Positions 48,401-58,651 of a DNA stretch of 64,000 nucleotides are shown piece after piece. The notes under the pieces are model-generated. The model worked only from the letters and a program-made list of their open reading frames with translations. It was not told the origin of the DNA and searched no databases. The stretch is from Marthasterias glacialis (taxonomy: Eukaryota; Echinodermata; Asteroidea; Forcipulatida; Asteriidae): contig OU452229.1 in NCBI GenBank assembly GCA_911728455.2, positions 3,911,001 through 3,975,000 on the forward strand, read 5' to 3'. Each line of letters opens with the position of its first letter. Within the stretch, counting starts at the first letter, position 1. The translations under genes and the position numbers were made by a program.

Positions 48401-51400
48401 CAGGGAACAGTCTCAAATAAAACACATTACACAGACATTTGACTGGTAAACATGTCTCTTCCATAGGGAAGATTTATCTGTGCTAATTTGTTGTGCTTAT
48501 AGACCGATTGCGCGAATGTTTACATGCGGTCACGTGACCCCCTATCGGGTATGACGTCATACAGCTGATGAAAAAATACGTGTAAATGCATAGGCCGTGA
48601 CACAGAGTGAGTTCGAAAACAGTTGATTTTACTTGCGTTAAGCGATGAATTAGTTAATCAGCCCCTTTACTTAAAGTAGTATGTTGTGGCATTAATTTAA
48701 ATCACATCTCTGTTTCATAATTTAACAGGATTCTACTAAAAAGAGGTTTTTTAGCCATGCACTACCGGCGTCGGACGACTATTATGTAGCCACCCGTGTT
48801 TTATTTTGTTTGTAATGTTGGCCTAAATCACTGTAAAAAAAGGGTAAAGAACGTTGGAAAAGTGAGCATTAATACATAGCCTTGCAGAATTTCAAAATAG
48901 CAAAGGAATCACACAGTTTTGGAAAGCAATTTCTTTGGAGGACTTCAGCTTCAAAACTTTGAAATTTTTGTGTTGAAAAGTGTGTGGTGATCGCGCTGTA
49001 CACATCGTGCACATTTATACGGTACTTTTACAATTTTCAAGACTTGCTGGAACTGTCCTTACTGGCTTTATTCAGCCACCTGAAGGTCTCTGGTAGAAAC
49101 TCTGGAATATGTTTCATAGATTTCGAGCAAGAAAAGCCTCGATCGAATAAACTAAATGCATTAATCATCGTGTACCGTACCACCCTTTCCTATGGAGGAT
49201 TACGTGTGTGTTTACATTTTTATACCCGACATGGGTCACGTGACGTAGGTCGCGCAATCGGTCTATTGACATGGTGATTTGCGATGACAGGGTCGGACGG
49301 GTTTAGAATGACGGCCGGATCAATAATCATCTTAGAAACCCTTGTATGTGCGGCTTTTACGCACCTTGAACTAAACTGCATCCGACAACTTGACAGCAAT
49401 CCCCTCCCCTCCACCACGCCCACAAAATTACCCTCCTGTCACACGAGCGAACGACCCGTACATGATCAGCTTATACCCAACGTGTCACATACATAAAATA
49501 AATACGTGCCCAAGATCAAGTTCCAGCATGCATTACACTCTGTGGGATATTGACAATGTGTCATTATACAATATGTAATTATTATGCCGGAGGATGTGAT
49601 ATCATTTTGAAGCTTATCTTGTGTTTATCCATGTTATATATAAATATTTTATAATATAGAAGCATGGTCAATTTTATTCTCGGTTGGCAGCTAAACTATA
49701 TAATATGGCAAACAGTTGTTTCCAAAAATGCCCTCGTAACAGCCATAGAGAAAACAATAATCGATCGATTCTAAAGAATATTTATTGTTAGTCAGAATTC
49801 AAATGATTTCATGTTTAACAAAGATGAAGAAAGAAAAACCTAAAATTACCTAAAAAGCCCTGGGTCGGTACTGACCTGAGTGCGGATTGACCAAGGCGGT
49901 CCGGACGGGTCCGTGCGTTCCTACAAATGTTTAGTCGAAATGACGAGAAACCCAGATGTATAAGTATTTTTTTTAATTTTTTTTATACTAAGATTCCGGG
50001 TCACGTTGACTCAAAACTAAGGGTCAGGCTGACCCGGAAAATGGTAATGGCCCACACAGACCTCTCGCCGGGTCAATTTTGACCCGGGACTGTTTAGAGC
50101 GAGACTTTTAACTGTGCTTGTAAAAAAACAACCATGGGTTGAGAACCCCTTCATCTTCTTTCCATAATATATAGGCATAATGGACTCTTGTTTAAGCAAC
50201 GTCAATACCTGTATACCGATACTTCCTTTTACATTAATAATAATAATAATAAAAACCTGGTAATCTCGTGGTTTTTCGCGACACAAAAGTGTTTTCTCAC
50301 CATACTAGCTGAAGAATAGTTAATTCCAGTGGTTCCGGCGAGACATTCGGGTTCATTGATTAAATCATTCATAGATTGCTTTCATACGGAAGTTCAGTAT
50401 TGACCAGTGAGTCCGGTAAAAGCGTTTTATTATAATATTTTTATGTAACAAAGGGGTGCATTCAACCTTGTATTGATTAAGACAAGACTGCCAGTTAGAT
50501 TGGGCATTGCGCTAATGTCTTACGAAACCTGCCCTGTGAAGTATATGATAAAGACTTGTGATTACATGAACATTTGCTGAATACTGGGTTCAAGTTCAAA
50601 AGCTTTTTATAAATAAAACAGTAATACTGCTTATAAAATCACCATCAATGTAAAGAGTAGCGGGGTACCAGCGATAAAAAAAACCCTGATTCGTGCGTTC
50701 CTTTTTTTCCCCCGGGAGTGCTAATCTGTTTTTAAGCAAAATCTGTAATGATGAAGATTTTTCTGTGGCGGGGTGTGGGGGGGGGGTGTCCAAGTGTCTT
50801 CTAATTCTAGACATCTTTTTCTTGCAAGGGATCAGCGAGTTTCACAGCACACACGATTACTGCATGAAGCGGCAGTCCAATTTAAAGACACACTGCAGAT
50901 CGTGCATTTATTTCAGTCTTGAAAAGCCCCAGCCTCACATTGGTAAAAACTAGCTGTAAACGCTTTCTTTCTTTGCACAAATCAAGAGATCTGGTATAAA
51001 ACCAACCTGTGAAAATGTCAGCTCATTTCGTTGTTTCGTTTACTAAAGGCAGCGTTTTCGTCTCACTGACGAAAACTAATGTTTGATCTTGTTTTATTTA
51101 TCATTTAAAAATAATATCAGTTTGGGTAGAAATATTTCAAGGAAAGTTTTTCCACATTCATTATCTTTATACCATGTTTAAGGTATCTGTAAATCTGTGA
51201 GCATTATTTTTCTACTTATATGTTGAGCTGGGGCTTTAAAATACATCACAATCGGTAGATTGAATTGCGTCTAAACCGACAGCCAGTCAGTTATAAATTT
51301 ATGCGAAAAATTACACAATTACATGCAAAATACATTGCAAGACCATTACCGGTTAACGGGGGACCAGGCAGCCTTCCAAAAAATTTAACACCCTCACCGA

Positions 51401-53606
51401 AGAAGGTCAGAGTGTGCAGGCGTGGCAGTGGCCAATCACCGCTCATTATTAAGATAATTAGACTAAATTAAACTGCACGGATGACTAAGTAAGACATATA
51501 ATCAGGATAATGATGAAAGGGGTAATGAAAAGATACCAAAAAACCGCAATTAAAAACTCACGAAAAAAATGTTAAGAGTAATTATGGAACTAAAGCAAGC
51601 CATAAAGTGAAATTATGCTCTGCATTTATGCCCACATGAGCTATATTATACCCTCCCTTTCCAATAAGACAACGGAACACAGGCTAGAACAAAATAATGC
51701 TGTGGCCATGAACCATGATCCTAAATTTTGACAAAGACAATTGGGTCAGGTACTGCGCAGCGTTTGGATCTCTGTCGTTCTTGGCCTACATCTTAGTAGA
51801 CTTGAAGAACTGACCATGTCTCCTAGACCTAGGTTCCGGTCATTCTGAGGCAATTTTGGAGTGTGTTACCAAGTCATTGGCAAGTGTCAGACAATGTCTT
51901 AGTAAATTGGAAGTGCATTTTTCAGTCACTCAATGCAGCTACAAAATGTCAAGACTTTCAATGCCGCATTTTTGGTATAAATTCGGCGTAAGCTGGTACC
52001 AAGAATGAACCAAACACTTCGTATCTGTAAACGGCAAGCACTTGCTTATCAGAAGCCGATATATAGCCAACCAAAATGCCAAGTAATCCACTCTGTTGTT
52101 AAATATACCCGATGCGACGAGCCACCGTAATTTATAACCGAGGCGGTCACATGTCATGATAACGCTCCCCACACCCCTCTGAATAAACCGTGTGACCTCA
52201 ACATACTAGCCTGCCTCTTTAAACACGAAATCCGCTTAAAAATCCATATTAAAATAAATTACCTGTTTTAAACGTAGGCCCTACTTTTATAAAATTCACA
52301 CAGAAAAGAGGTATTAAAAAGCCAAACTTCATAATTAGGTAATATTTTACATAACCGGGGTTTACATAACAATTCAATAAATAAAACGACCTAATATCGA
52401 AGTAAAGTTTTACTCAACTATTAACTAAAACTTTACCCAACCCCTGTTGGGTAAAGTTTTACCCAACAGTTATGAGGTTCGCCTGCAACCTCTCACATAG
52501 GTAAGATTTTACACAAGCTATGTAATTTTTTCTCTGTGATGCGATTATACTTATAGTCCTGGCAACCTTATGAAATTGGCCTCGGGCGAGTGAGCAAGTA
52601 TGCTGAGCTTTGTTTTCTGTCTATAGCGGCACAATGATTGTCGTTGCTTGGTTTATCAGGAAGCAAAAAGGGACTAAATTAATGTTTGCTTTAATAGCAG
52701 TGGACAAACTGACAATAAAATGCACGTAGTTTCGCTACCATAATGGTTGCAATTCCAAAGAAACCATTTGTAATAGAAATGTCTGCGTGCCTGATATACT
52801 ACAAAGAAAAAAAAAGGTTGTCTGAAAATGTTTCTTCTATTTGAGATTAAATTCACCTATACTCATATCAGTGTTGACAAATGTTGGATTGCAATTGTGC
52901 AGTTTGTCTGCTGGTAATGTGTAGTGTTTTAGAAACCACGTTATCATTTCAAGCAGGGGCTCTCATTTATTTGAATTTTTCATCATGGTTTTGAAACATA
53001 ATCCCCAAAGAATGTAAATGATTACTCTAAAATGATAAAATTACCTATCTGACACCAGAGAATGTCAAAAGGCCCACTTAATGGTAAAAAAACTCTCATA
53101 TTTATGCTCTGGCTCGTAACTCAGTGGACATTTTTCGCGTGGGTTTGTTCGTGAAATCCTCTTCTCGCTAAATTTGTTCAATCGACGTCTGATACATCAT
53201 CGTATTTATATTCAAAATAAGGAAACGGTAAGAAAACCTATTCACGATTTGAAGAATTGGGAATGTCCTTGAAGGCTAAAACCGAACACATAATATTGCA
53301 TCATTATTCACAATTCACGTCCCACGATTATAATAATTATTTGAAGTGAACATCCGGCTTTTTTTCCCTCTTCTTTTCTGAGTCGGCTCAAATATATATT
53401 TTACTACAATAGGCAGTTGTGAGCTATCTTAGCAGACCCTGTGGGGTCGGTCTATGGCGCCACTAAAAAATTACAAAGAATCTTGTAAGGTTTTAGATAA
53501 CACAACAATATGAAATAAATATATAAAAACAGCCCTTACCTTTCTGTTTGAAGTACGAAGATGGGGAATACACCGCCGTGTGTTTCCGAGTCACAGTGCG
53601 AGCCAT
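30499..53606 (-). CDS. Membrane-anchored filamin-like protein: hydrophobic segment, one CH domain, two filamin repeats
   Basis: Exons in transcript order: 53606-53540, 41188-40961, 39388-39159, 36916-33839 and 30711-30499, with matching phases, giving 1271 residues. Residues 1-36 are basic. Residues 37-65 are uncharged and strongly hydrophobic (AFIVWLLGLLTYLNVLPLL). Residues 100-205 resemble the second CH domain of filamins (KKRLLRWVW…DGISLCVLINAVVPG…MMPEEMGDP…MMQYINSIRYA). A filamin repeat spans about 216-357 (YQVTITWGGEQIKNSPFKV), with a 25-residue acidic insert. Residues about 360-1180 are Ser-rich and disordered, with possible helices at 591-614 and 1092-1137. A second filamin repeat closes the protein (SAGDGSLSVTIRGP…VRWADKHIPDSPFIV). 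The usual first CH domain, the main actin-binding unit of filamins, is absent. A link between membrane and cortical actin is inferred. I know no named orthologue; jitterbug/FLN-2-type filamins are the nearest idea. The 12.3-kb first intron is the weakest join. Confidence 0.85.
31096..31203. mobile_element. MITE with CTAGGTGGCAGCAGACTTAC ends
   Basis: The two ends are perfect inverted repeats for about 20 bases (CTAGGTGGCAGCAGACTTAC, then its complement), with further pairing inward (CAATGGACATTTTCC versus GGTAAATCCATTG). It is 108 bp long, in the last intron of the filamin-like gene. Confidence 0.85.
32540..32553 (+). promoter_or_regulatory. RFX X-box match
   Basis: GTTGCCATGGAAAC matches the palindromic X-box bound by RFX factors, regulators of ciliary genes. 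It lies in the last intron of the filamin-like gene, not at a visible promoter, so its function is uncertain. Confidence 0.35.
32955..33440 (+). repeat. Dispersed repeat copy 2, interrupted by a retroelement tail
   Basis: This matches 2305-2600 in order and orientation. At ATGTATAT a roughly 115-bp insert (about 33255-33369) splits it. The insert contains GTAAAGCGCTTTGAGGCTTG…AAGGCGCTTTTTATG and ends in TTATTATTATTATA, the typical 3' end of LINE/SINE elements with a short-repeat tail. Repeat sequence resumes at ATATTGAATCAGAAAAAGTA. Confidence 0.75.
37650..37860 (-). mobile_element. tRNA-headed SINE with GGTTTTCCTCCCACA-type core
   Basis: On the - strand, box B GGTTCGAATCC (37790-37780) follows an A-box-like TAGTTTAGTAGGAACG. 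The body has GGGTTTTCCGTGGAATATTTC and GGGGTTTTCCTCCCACATC, resembling the Deu-type SINE core shared across deuterostomes. It lies in the filamin-like gene intron upstream of the large exon. Confidence 0.65.
39521..39682. mobile_element. Palindromic MITE, GATTTCACAAAACTCTTC ends
   Basis: GATTTCACAAAACTCTTCTT…ACTTAGGACACGTCCTAG is mirrored by CTAGGACGTGTCCTAAGT…AAGAGTTTTGTGAAATC across 162 bp. Nearly the whole element folds back. It lies just upstream of the CH-domain exon. Confidence 0.87.
40299..40442. mobile_element. Palindromic MITE with AAGCCCGGTTCTTACTTCAC ends
   Basis: TTCGCGTGAAG…GAACCGGGCTTAA on the right answers TAAAGCCCGGTTC…CTTCACGCGAA on the left, over 144 bp. The inner arms repeat GCGAAAGCGAAGCGAA. 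It has no coding content. Confidence 0.87.
43840..44017. mobile_element. TA-type MITE with AATAGACCTTATGCA ends
   Basis: AATAGACCTTATGCATTGAC…GTCAT is answered by ATGAC…GTCATGTGCATAAGGTCTATT. The ends, TA then GACC, resemble those at 48501-49264 and 63839-63987. Confidence 0.82.
45406..45419 (+). promoter_or_regulatory. RFX X-box match
   Basis: GTTGCTATGGAAAC fits the X-box consensus. It lies in the long intron of the filamin-like gene without a nearby start site. Confidence 0.3.
45634..45693. repeat. Perfect hairpin with 22-24-bp arms
   Basis: TGGCTGGCCGCTGTTAATGG is mirrored without mismatch, except one inner base, by CCATTTAACAGCGGCCAGCC around a 13-base loop. It is possibly the core of a young MITE, with flanks GATTGGT / ATCAACCAAGGC continuing the symmetry. 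Confidence 0.75.
46083..46239. mobile_element. MITE with AGACGCCCGCTCGTCA ends
   Basis: AGACGCCCGCTCGTCA and TGACGAGCGGGCGTCT are perfect 16-bp terminal inverted repeats 157 bp apart. Inner sequence is only partly self-complementary. Confidence 0.85.
48125..48395 (-). mobile_element. Deu-type SINE copy, family of 60485-60755
   Basis: The - strand shares GAGTTGTGAGTTGGTTCTCTC, GCCACGAGAGTTTTTCATCC, ACACTTTCGATCTCTGGCTG and GGGTCGATGTGG-TGGCTGC with the copy in the DNAH6 intron. The tRNA-like head is present but box B is degraded. Confidence 0.72.
48501..49264. mobile_element. 764-bp DNA element with AGACCGATTGCGCGA ends
   Basis: AGACCGATTGCGCGA at the left and TCGCGCAATCGGTCT at the right are perfect inverted repeats. 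The symmetry continues imperfectly through TCACGTGACC and GGGTAT for about 55 bp. Flanking TA dinucleotides suggest TA target sites. The interior has no recognisable transposase; the 97-codon frame inside is unremarkable. Confidence 0.83.
49855..50100. repeat. Cluster of GGGTCA/TGACCC short palindromes
   Basis: Several short inverted motifs crowd here: GGGTCGGTACTGACC, GGGTCACGTTGACTC, GGGTCAGGCTGACCC and CGGGTCAATTTTGACCCG. It may be a degenerate MITE. GGTCA half-sites also resemble nuclear-receptor elements, so the meaning is open. Confidence 0.45.
50921..51240. mobile_element. MITE with GCTCAACATTGGTAA-type ends, copy 2
   Basis: Same family and orientation as 20540-20876, ending TATGTTGAGCTGGGGCTTT; the left end is AAAAGCCCCAGCCTCACATTGG. 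Confidence 0.8.
52426..52461. repeat. Perfect 16-bp-arm hairpin
   Basis: TAAAACTTTACCCAAC and GTTGGGTAAAGTTTTA flank a CCCT loop. Further TAAAGTTTTAC-like words surround it (52402, 52500). Confidence 0.7.
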
Positions 53607-54151
53607 TATTACTGGAAGGTCTCGCGGCGAACAGAAGAGACAAACCACAGCCTGCTTGCAACTATAGCGTATGCGATGGTCAATTATACAAACAAAAAAT
53701 GTACATGGGAATTCACAAAATTATCGTCTGTTGTTCGACACCCTGAAAACATAATGGAGGAGAGTGTTTTTGCTCCGCGTCGTCGCGTCCATCCATTCCC
53801 GATCGATTGGGTTTGTGTGTATACTGGCAATCTCAACCGCCCATTACTCCTGGCTTGTCTCAGTCTATGCGGCTATGTTAGTGTGTCCGTGGTCGGCCCA
53901 CCACTGATTGAATTTGAATAATGAGAAGAGATGGTGAAGGCACCCATGATGAGGCAAGACCTAGCGTATGTACGAAGTCTCTATTACAACATATGATGCA
54001 CTAGTCTGTATTGGACGACTGATGGCGACAATGTACACGTACATCTAATACAGTGAAGCCTTTTACAAGCGCTGTGTGAGAAAGACCGAGTGCATGAGGA
54101 TGGGGCATTAAAAAAAACTTCATCTCAGAACATGATGATTGAAGTTATTCG

Positions 54152-54181
<30 letters not shown>
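54152..54181. repeat. (AAC)n microsatellite
   Basis: Ten uninterrupted AAC units. Confidence 0.9.
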
Positions 54182-54182
<1 letters not shown>

Positions 54183-54619
54183 TTAATAGTAATATTAGTT
54201 ACAATAAATGTAATTAGTATGCGCTTTGTCACGAGGAGCACGTGGAACATGCATCACTGACAGTCAATATGGGCGCACATGTTGCTTGACATAATCACTA
54301 TCTCGACCCATAAGTTATTAATGTGTGATGAGAAGCACTTGCTAGACTTATAGCTAGACTTTCTAAGGCCGACAAACGGAGCAAGTAGACCTATCGTATA
54401 GTGAATACTCGGTGCGCAATTTCGTAAAGGTGATGGTACCAAAATGCATAGCAAAGAAATCTCTTGCTTAGCTGAAACTGGTTGTATACCTGTCAACAAA
54501 AGAGACGTGAATCACAAAGTTTTAACTAGTACCCCGCTGTGCCAATTCTCTATTGCTGAAACAGGGCTCAAGTTAGTATTTTCTTTTTAAATACAGAAAT
54601 TACCATTGTTGTCAAACTT

Positions 54620-54830
54620 GTTTTAGTTTTAAACAAAAAAGGGGCACTGTGTAAAATAAACGTTGGTTTTAAAAACATGAACGGCATACAGAGTATAAAA
54701 AAAAGGGTCAACCGGTCAAAATTGTTTTAGTTTTAAGCAAAATAGGGGCACTGTGTAAAATAAATGTTGGTTTTAAAAACATGAACGACATAATTATAGT
54801 GTATTTAAAAAAAAAATGCCAACCGGTGAG
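54620..54830 (+). repeat. Two-unit tandem duplication of about 100 bp
   Basis: TTGTTTTAGTTTTAA-CAAAA, GGGGCACTGTGTAAAATAAA, GTTGGTTTTAAAAACATGAA and CAACCGGT occur twice in the same order (54620-54717 and 54718-54830) with about 10% difference. Confidence 0.85.
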
Positions 54831-54855
54831 TTGCTGGTGGCGCTATAGCGTTTGT

Positions 54856-54882
54856 CTTCAGGCCTCTACTCGAGGCCTGAAG
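54856..54882. repeat. 27-bp hairpin
   Basis: CTTCAGGCCTC and GAGGCCTGAAG form a perfect stem around TACTC. CGCTATAGCG, another palindrome, lies just upstream. Confidence 0.6.
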
Positions 54883-55016
54883 GCATGTTCTCTTGTCACA
54901 TGCCTTTTTGCCGAGGATCTGCATATCAGTGGATTCCCTGATGCCATTATTTATTGTTGACTGTGTTCAGTAATGAAAATAACGGCTTAATTTAACCATG
55001 ATTTAACTGTCCGTGA

Positions 55017-56760
55017 TCTTTGTATTACCTCTTACCGATCGTCTATACCTTGTCGTGGGGAAGAGTGATCAGGCTTGCGTGCCCCCATGATTTCGAGAGC
55101 GATGCCGTCAGAAGCATAGGGCCACGATCCTGCAAGGATCCACGGAGTAGGTTATACCATCCAAAACAGCCTACTTCAGAAGTTGACACGGGGCTACCTC
55201 TGGGAATCAACGCACTTCTCATGACCGTGCGAATCCAGCTCGTCAAGAGCCAATACTGATACGCCACCATCATCAGCGCGTATATGCGCCAACTCTGGAC
55301 GCTGAAGACGAAGTAAAGGAGAACGTCGACGTCCAACTTGTAATTGTCCTTTCCTCTGTTCCTAACGACGAAAAGACCATTCTCTTTATAGGATACTTCA
55401 ATGCCAGGGTCGGGATATGCTCTGGACTGGAACAATTGGCAAGAAAGGAGTTGACAAGGTCAACGCCAATGGAACACTCCTCCTCACCAAAATGTGCTAA
55501 ACACAACATGTTTATACTAAACACCTGATTTCGTCAGAAAGACAAGGTACAAAATCTCCTGGCAACATCCACATTCCAGACACTGGCACCTCACCGACTA
55601 TCATCATACGATCTCGTGACCAACAAAACGTACTCAAGACAACAGCCGTGAATGGTGCTGACGAGTGCTGGACAGACCACCGTCTCATCTCGTCCACCCA
55701 CATGAGAATGAAGATTCGGTCCATAAAGAAATATCAAAACACAAAAAAGAAATTCAATGTTTACATCCTTCGAGACATCACCCATGTACAGAAGTTTCAA
55801 CGAAACCCTCACAAGAGCAAAGATGGTTCAACCATCTTGAAGAGCAATGGTTGCATCGATTCCATCAATTTCTAACACCGTCTTAAGGCGCAGGGTTTTA
55901 AACAGGATAATTAGGTCAGCAGAAGCTTGTTTAAACCAATGTACTGCTGTCCAACAGGTTTCTGACGCAAACAGAAACATTTGAATCACCACTGCTTTGT
56001 ATACGCGATCATCTGTTTGTGTCTTTTCGGATGTCTTGATCTTGATCTTGAAAGACTCTCCTTCGAAGACGTATTAAAGTTGTTCCGGCACATAATTAAA
56101 TCTATTGAAATAAATAAAAAAAATAAAAAATAAATAAATAAATAAAAAATACCGACGCCGTCTGAAAACACTAGAAACTTCCATGATTTCGAAGTATTTT
56201 AAACATTAGCTTGTAAGACAGAAGCACATTTATTAATGCGGAGTGTTAAATGAAGCAAAAATATCAAGCATTGAAGCCTCTGTCGTCAAACGGAACCAAC
56301 TGCGATGGATTGAGCGGGCATATTGTTCCGACGGAAGGCGAGCGTCCAAAGCAAATTTTACTAACAGCTCTAAAATTTTAAAGAAGGAAAAAGAACCCGA
56401 CAATAGAAGAGATTCGAAGACGCCTTATAAGCCAACAAGAAGAAATGTGAAATCGACACTGACAATTGAGAAACCAGTGTAAAGGACAGGAAACTCCAGT
56501 GTCATCCGAAGGAACAGCGCCACCTTCGAAGCCAAGAGATGCGCAGAACTATAATAAGAAGAAGAGAGGAAAACTTGGAAACTGAGAGCTCGCAGGACAA
56601 CAAAGGCCCGATCTGACATCTTGAATTAACTGTCCTGGATGCCGAAGAGCTTTCAGGGCCAGGATTGGACTCATAAGCCACCTGAGATTCCAAAAACAAA
56701 TCAATGGAACATAGAGACCATCATCCTCGACCTCGAGGGATAGCCACGACGACGACTACA
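55017..56760 (+). pseudogene. Decayed non-LTR retrotransposon (LINE) with endonuclease relic
   Basis: Broken frames resemble the apurinic-type endonuclease of LINEs: YAPT-like start, SSVPNDEKTILFIGYFNARVG (canonical GDFNARVG) near 55350-55415, WQHPHSRHWH near 55560-55590 and DECWTDHRLISS near 55660-55690, in different frames. After a gap without reverse transcriptase, 56260-56480 resembles the LINE C-terminal part (KRNQLRWIERAY). A zinc-finger-like end, CPGCRRAFRARIGLISHLR, is at 56632-56690. It is dead, frameshifted and internally deleted. The clade is uncertain. Confidence 0.72.
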
Positions 56761-57459
56761 CAGTCCTTAAATCTGCCGCGGGCATATCAATATTGAAAAA
56801 TAATTTCCTTACATTTTCTAGACTCAGGGGATGAGAGCGAAGGGTTATGTGCAGCAAGCTCATGAATGGGGCAATTAGTGCCTGCTCGGGACTACCATTT
56901 AAAAACACGTTCGTAACACGTGACGAGTCCCTTCCCGTCCCTTCATGTCATTTAATTTGTTCAACGAATTGAAAAAATTGGTCGAGCCTAGCGTGGTAGC
57001 TCTACTGCTTCCGAACAGCCTCTACTTTGGTAGGCGTGTGGAATGGGCTGTGGCGCAAAATTTTCATGGAAGTGCATATACCGATTAGACACAAACACAC
57101 ACACAAGACTGTCTGTAACTTTATTTTCTATTGATCTTTTTTTAGTAAAAATTGTCGAACTAACCTAATGGTTGTCGGCCTATTAAGCCCAGTCACTAAG
57201 TTATTATGTAGGTCTAAGTTCGGCCCACTTAGTGGCGACTTTTTGATGGTTTTGCCCACTGAGGGATGGGCGACGCGTAATAATATGGAAACCCTTACTA
57301 CTTTCGCGTGCTAAAGCTTACCCCCGCCCCTTCCCATGCATTAAAACGCCTCTTCTGTCTTTGATGTTTTGATGTCCGTTATAGGCCACCGTACATCTTT
57401 TTACAGGGTACCAGCGAAAGTGCTGATGCACGTTGTGATGTGTACAAATTAAATCAATT

Positions 57460-57612
57460 ACCACTGAAACTCCGTTGCCTGGGAGCTCTGAAGTAAATCA
57501 ACATGGCGGTCAAGGAATGACGATTGAAACGTTACGAATTTAGTTGTAAACAAACTATTTTGAGAGATAAAAATGTAACATTTAACAAGGAAACCGCCAT
57601 AATAGTTATCAG
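57460..57612 (+). promoter_or_regulatory. DNAH6: Probable promoter and non-coding first exon of DNAH6
   Basis: A donor CAGAA/GTAAGT near 57612 could join the acceptor at 58631 (TTTTCTCTACAG) that precedes the DNAH6 ATG by 20 bases. GTAAACA at 57546-57552 is a forkhead-type site, of interest because FOXJ1 drives motile-cilia genes. CCGTTGCCTGGGAGC at 57473-57487 resembles a weak X-box. All inferred from sequence. Confidence 0.4.
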
Positions 57613-58362
57613 AAGTAAGTATTATACCGCTCTTGTTTACATATGGTAATTTCTAAGTTTTTAAATACACTTTTGATGTGGGGATTCCTTGTAATTTTTG
57701 TCTCACCTGAAACATTCAGTAAGATTCTTGCACACTGCCACTGTACTGAGTGACACTGACTGCTGTAACGTTAGGCAGTAAAAGTAAAGACAAAAGATTA
57801 GTAATAGTAGTCAAGTTTCAAGTTCTGGCCTACCTGGACCAACTCTGTACTCAACCAACTTGTTATAGCTCGACTATTCCAATTTAACAAACTGACCAAT
57901 TTTAAATCTCGGAAACACTTTTTTACGTAACAATGCAATGGTCAAGCTCAGTTGTTTTTTACAAAAACTTGTTTTTCTAATTTTTAAACAGATGGTTACA
58001 AAAGCATCTTTCCAAATTTAACGAATCTGCGTACATGTAATTGCGGTAATTAATTTTAACCGAAACAACGGTAGTACTAGTAGTAGTGACGTGACCAAGA
58101 GCAACGATAATTGCAGCTAGCATTAGCAAGCTAGTTATTTAAAAGCAATAGGCCTAATCAGCATTACGTTACTCATTATTATACACTCATGCTAGCTTGG
58201 CCTGCCCTTGGTAACTATTTTACCTTCTTCAAACCCTAATTTAGTTACCATTTAATTGCATGAAATACTTTGAAAAACCAGTAACAATTTTTAATCGCTT
58301 GTTAATGTTTAGTCTTTAAGTCAGAACTACGTGAGGTAGCCTCCTGGTTAGACATGAGTTGG

Positions 58363-58482
58363 TGATAGACCCAGTAACTGGGGCGCTGAAATTCTTTTTT
58401 TAAGATTTTGAAATTATCGGTCGCACTGGGGAGCTGAACTCCTTTTTCGAGATTTTGACACTATCGTTCGTACTAGTAAGTC
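58363..58482. mobile_element. Truncated relic of the PSMB4-intron palindrome family
   Basis: AGACCCAGTAACTGGGGCGC followed by TTTTTTTAAGATTTTGAAATTATCGGTCG and, after it, a second CTGAACTCCTTTTTCGAGATTTTGACA. These match the outer ends of 12156-13105, here without palindrome arms. Confidence 0.8.
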
Positions 58483-58651
58483 CGATTATGTCAAACACTC
58501 AAACACACACTGCAGAACACTCAGTTAACAGCGACAGTAGACTATACTAATGCATAAATTCTCAAATTCAATTGTGTGATTTTTAATTTTATGTATACTT
58601 TCACTTTCTAAAATGTATGTTTTCTCTACAGATTCCGTCCAATAGAGAATT

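Larger units (their letters stand above)
41189..53539 (-). other. 12.3-kb first intron of the filamin-like gene
   Basis: No supported exon on either strand between 41189 and 53539. It holds MITEs (43840-44017, 46083-46239, 48501-49264, 50921-51240), hairpins (45634-45693, 52426-52461), a Deu-type SINE (48125-48395), an RFX motif and a possible further SINE head on the - strand at about 44160-44290 (GAATCGAACC box B). AT-rich unannotated sequence fills the rest. Confidence 0.65.
53607..57459. other. Intergenic region between the filamin-like gene and DNAH6
   Basis: The divergent spacer holds an (AAC)n microsatellite at 54152-54181, a tandem duplication at 54620-54830, a hairpin at 54856-54882 and a decayed LINE at 55017-56760. 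I see no other gene. Confidence 0.6.

Noticed and set aside
48984-49277. A transposase remnant inside the 764-bp element
   Set aside because: The 97-codon frame shows no DDE motif or known similarity and spans the right terminal repeat.
54152-54181. CRISPR-like array among short repeats
   Set aside because: All regular repeats here are microsatellites or minisatellites without spacers, and the genome is animal.
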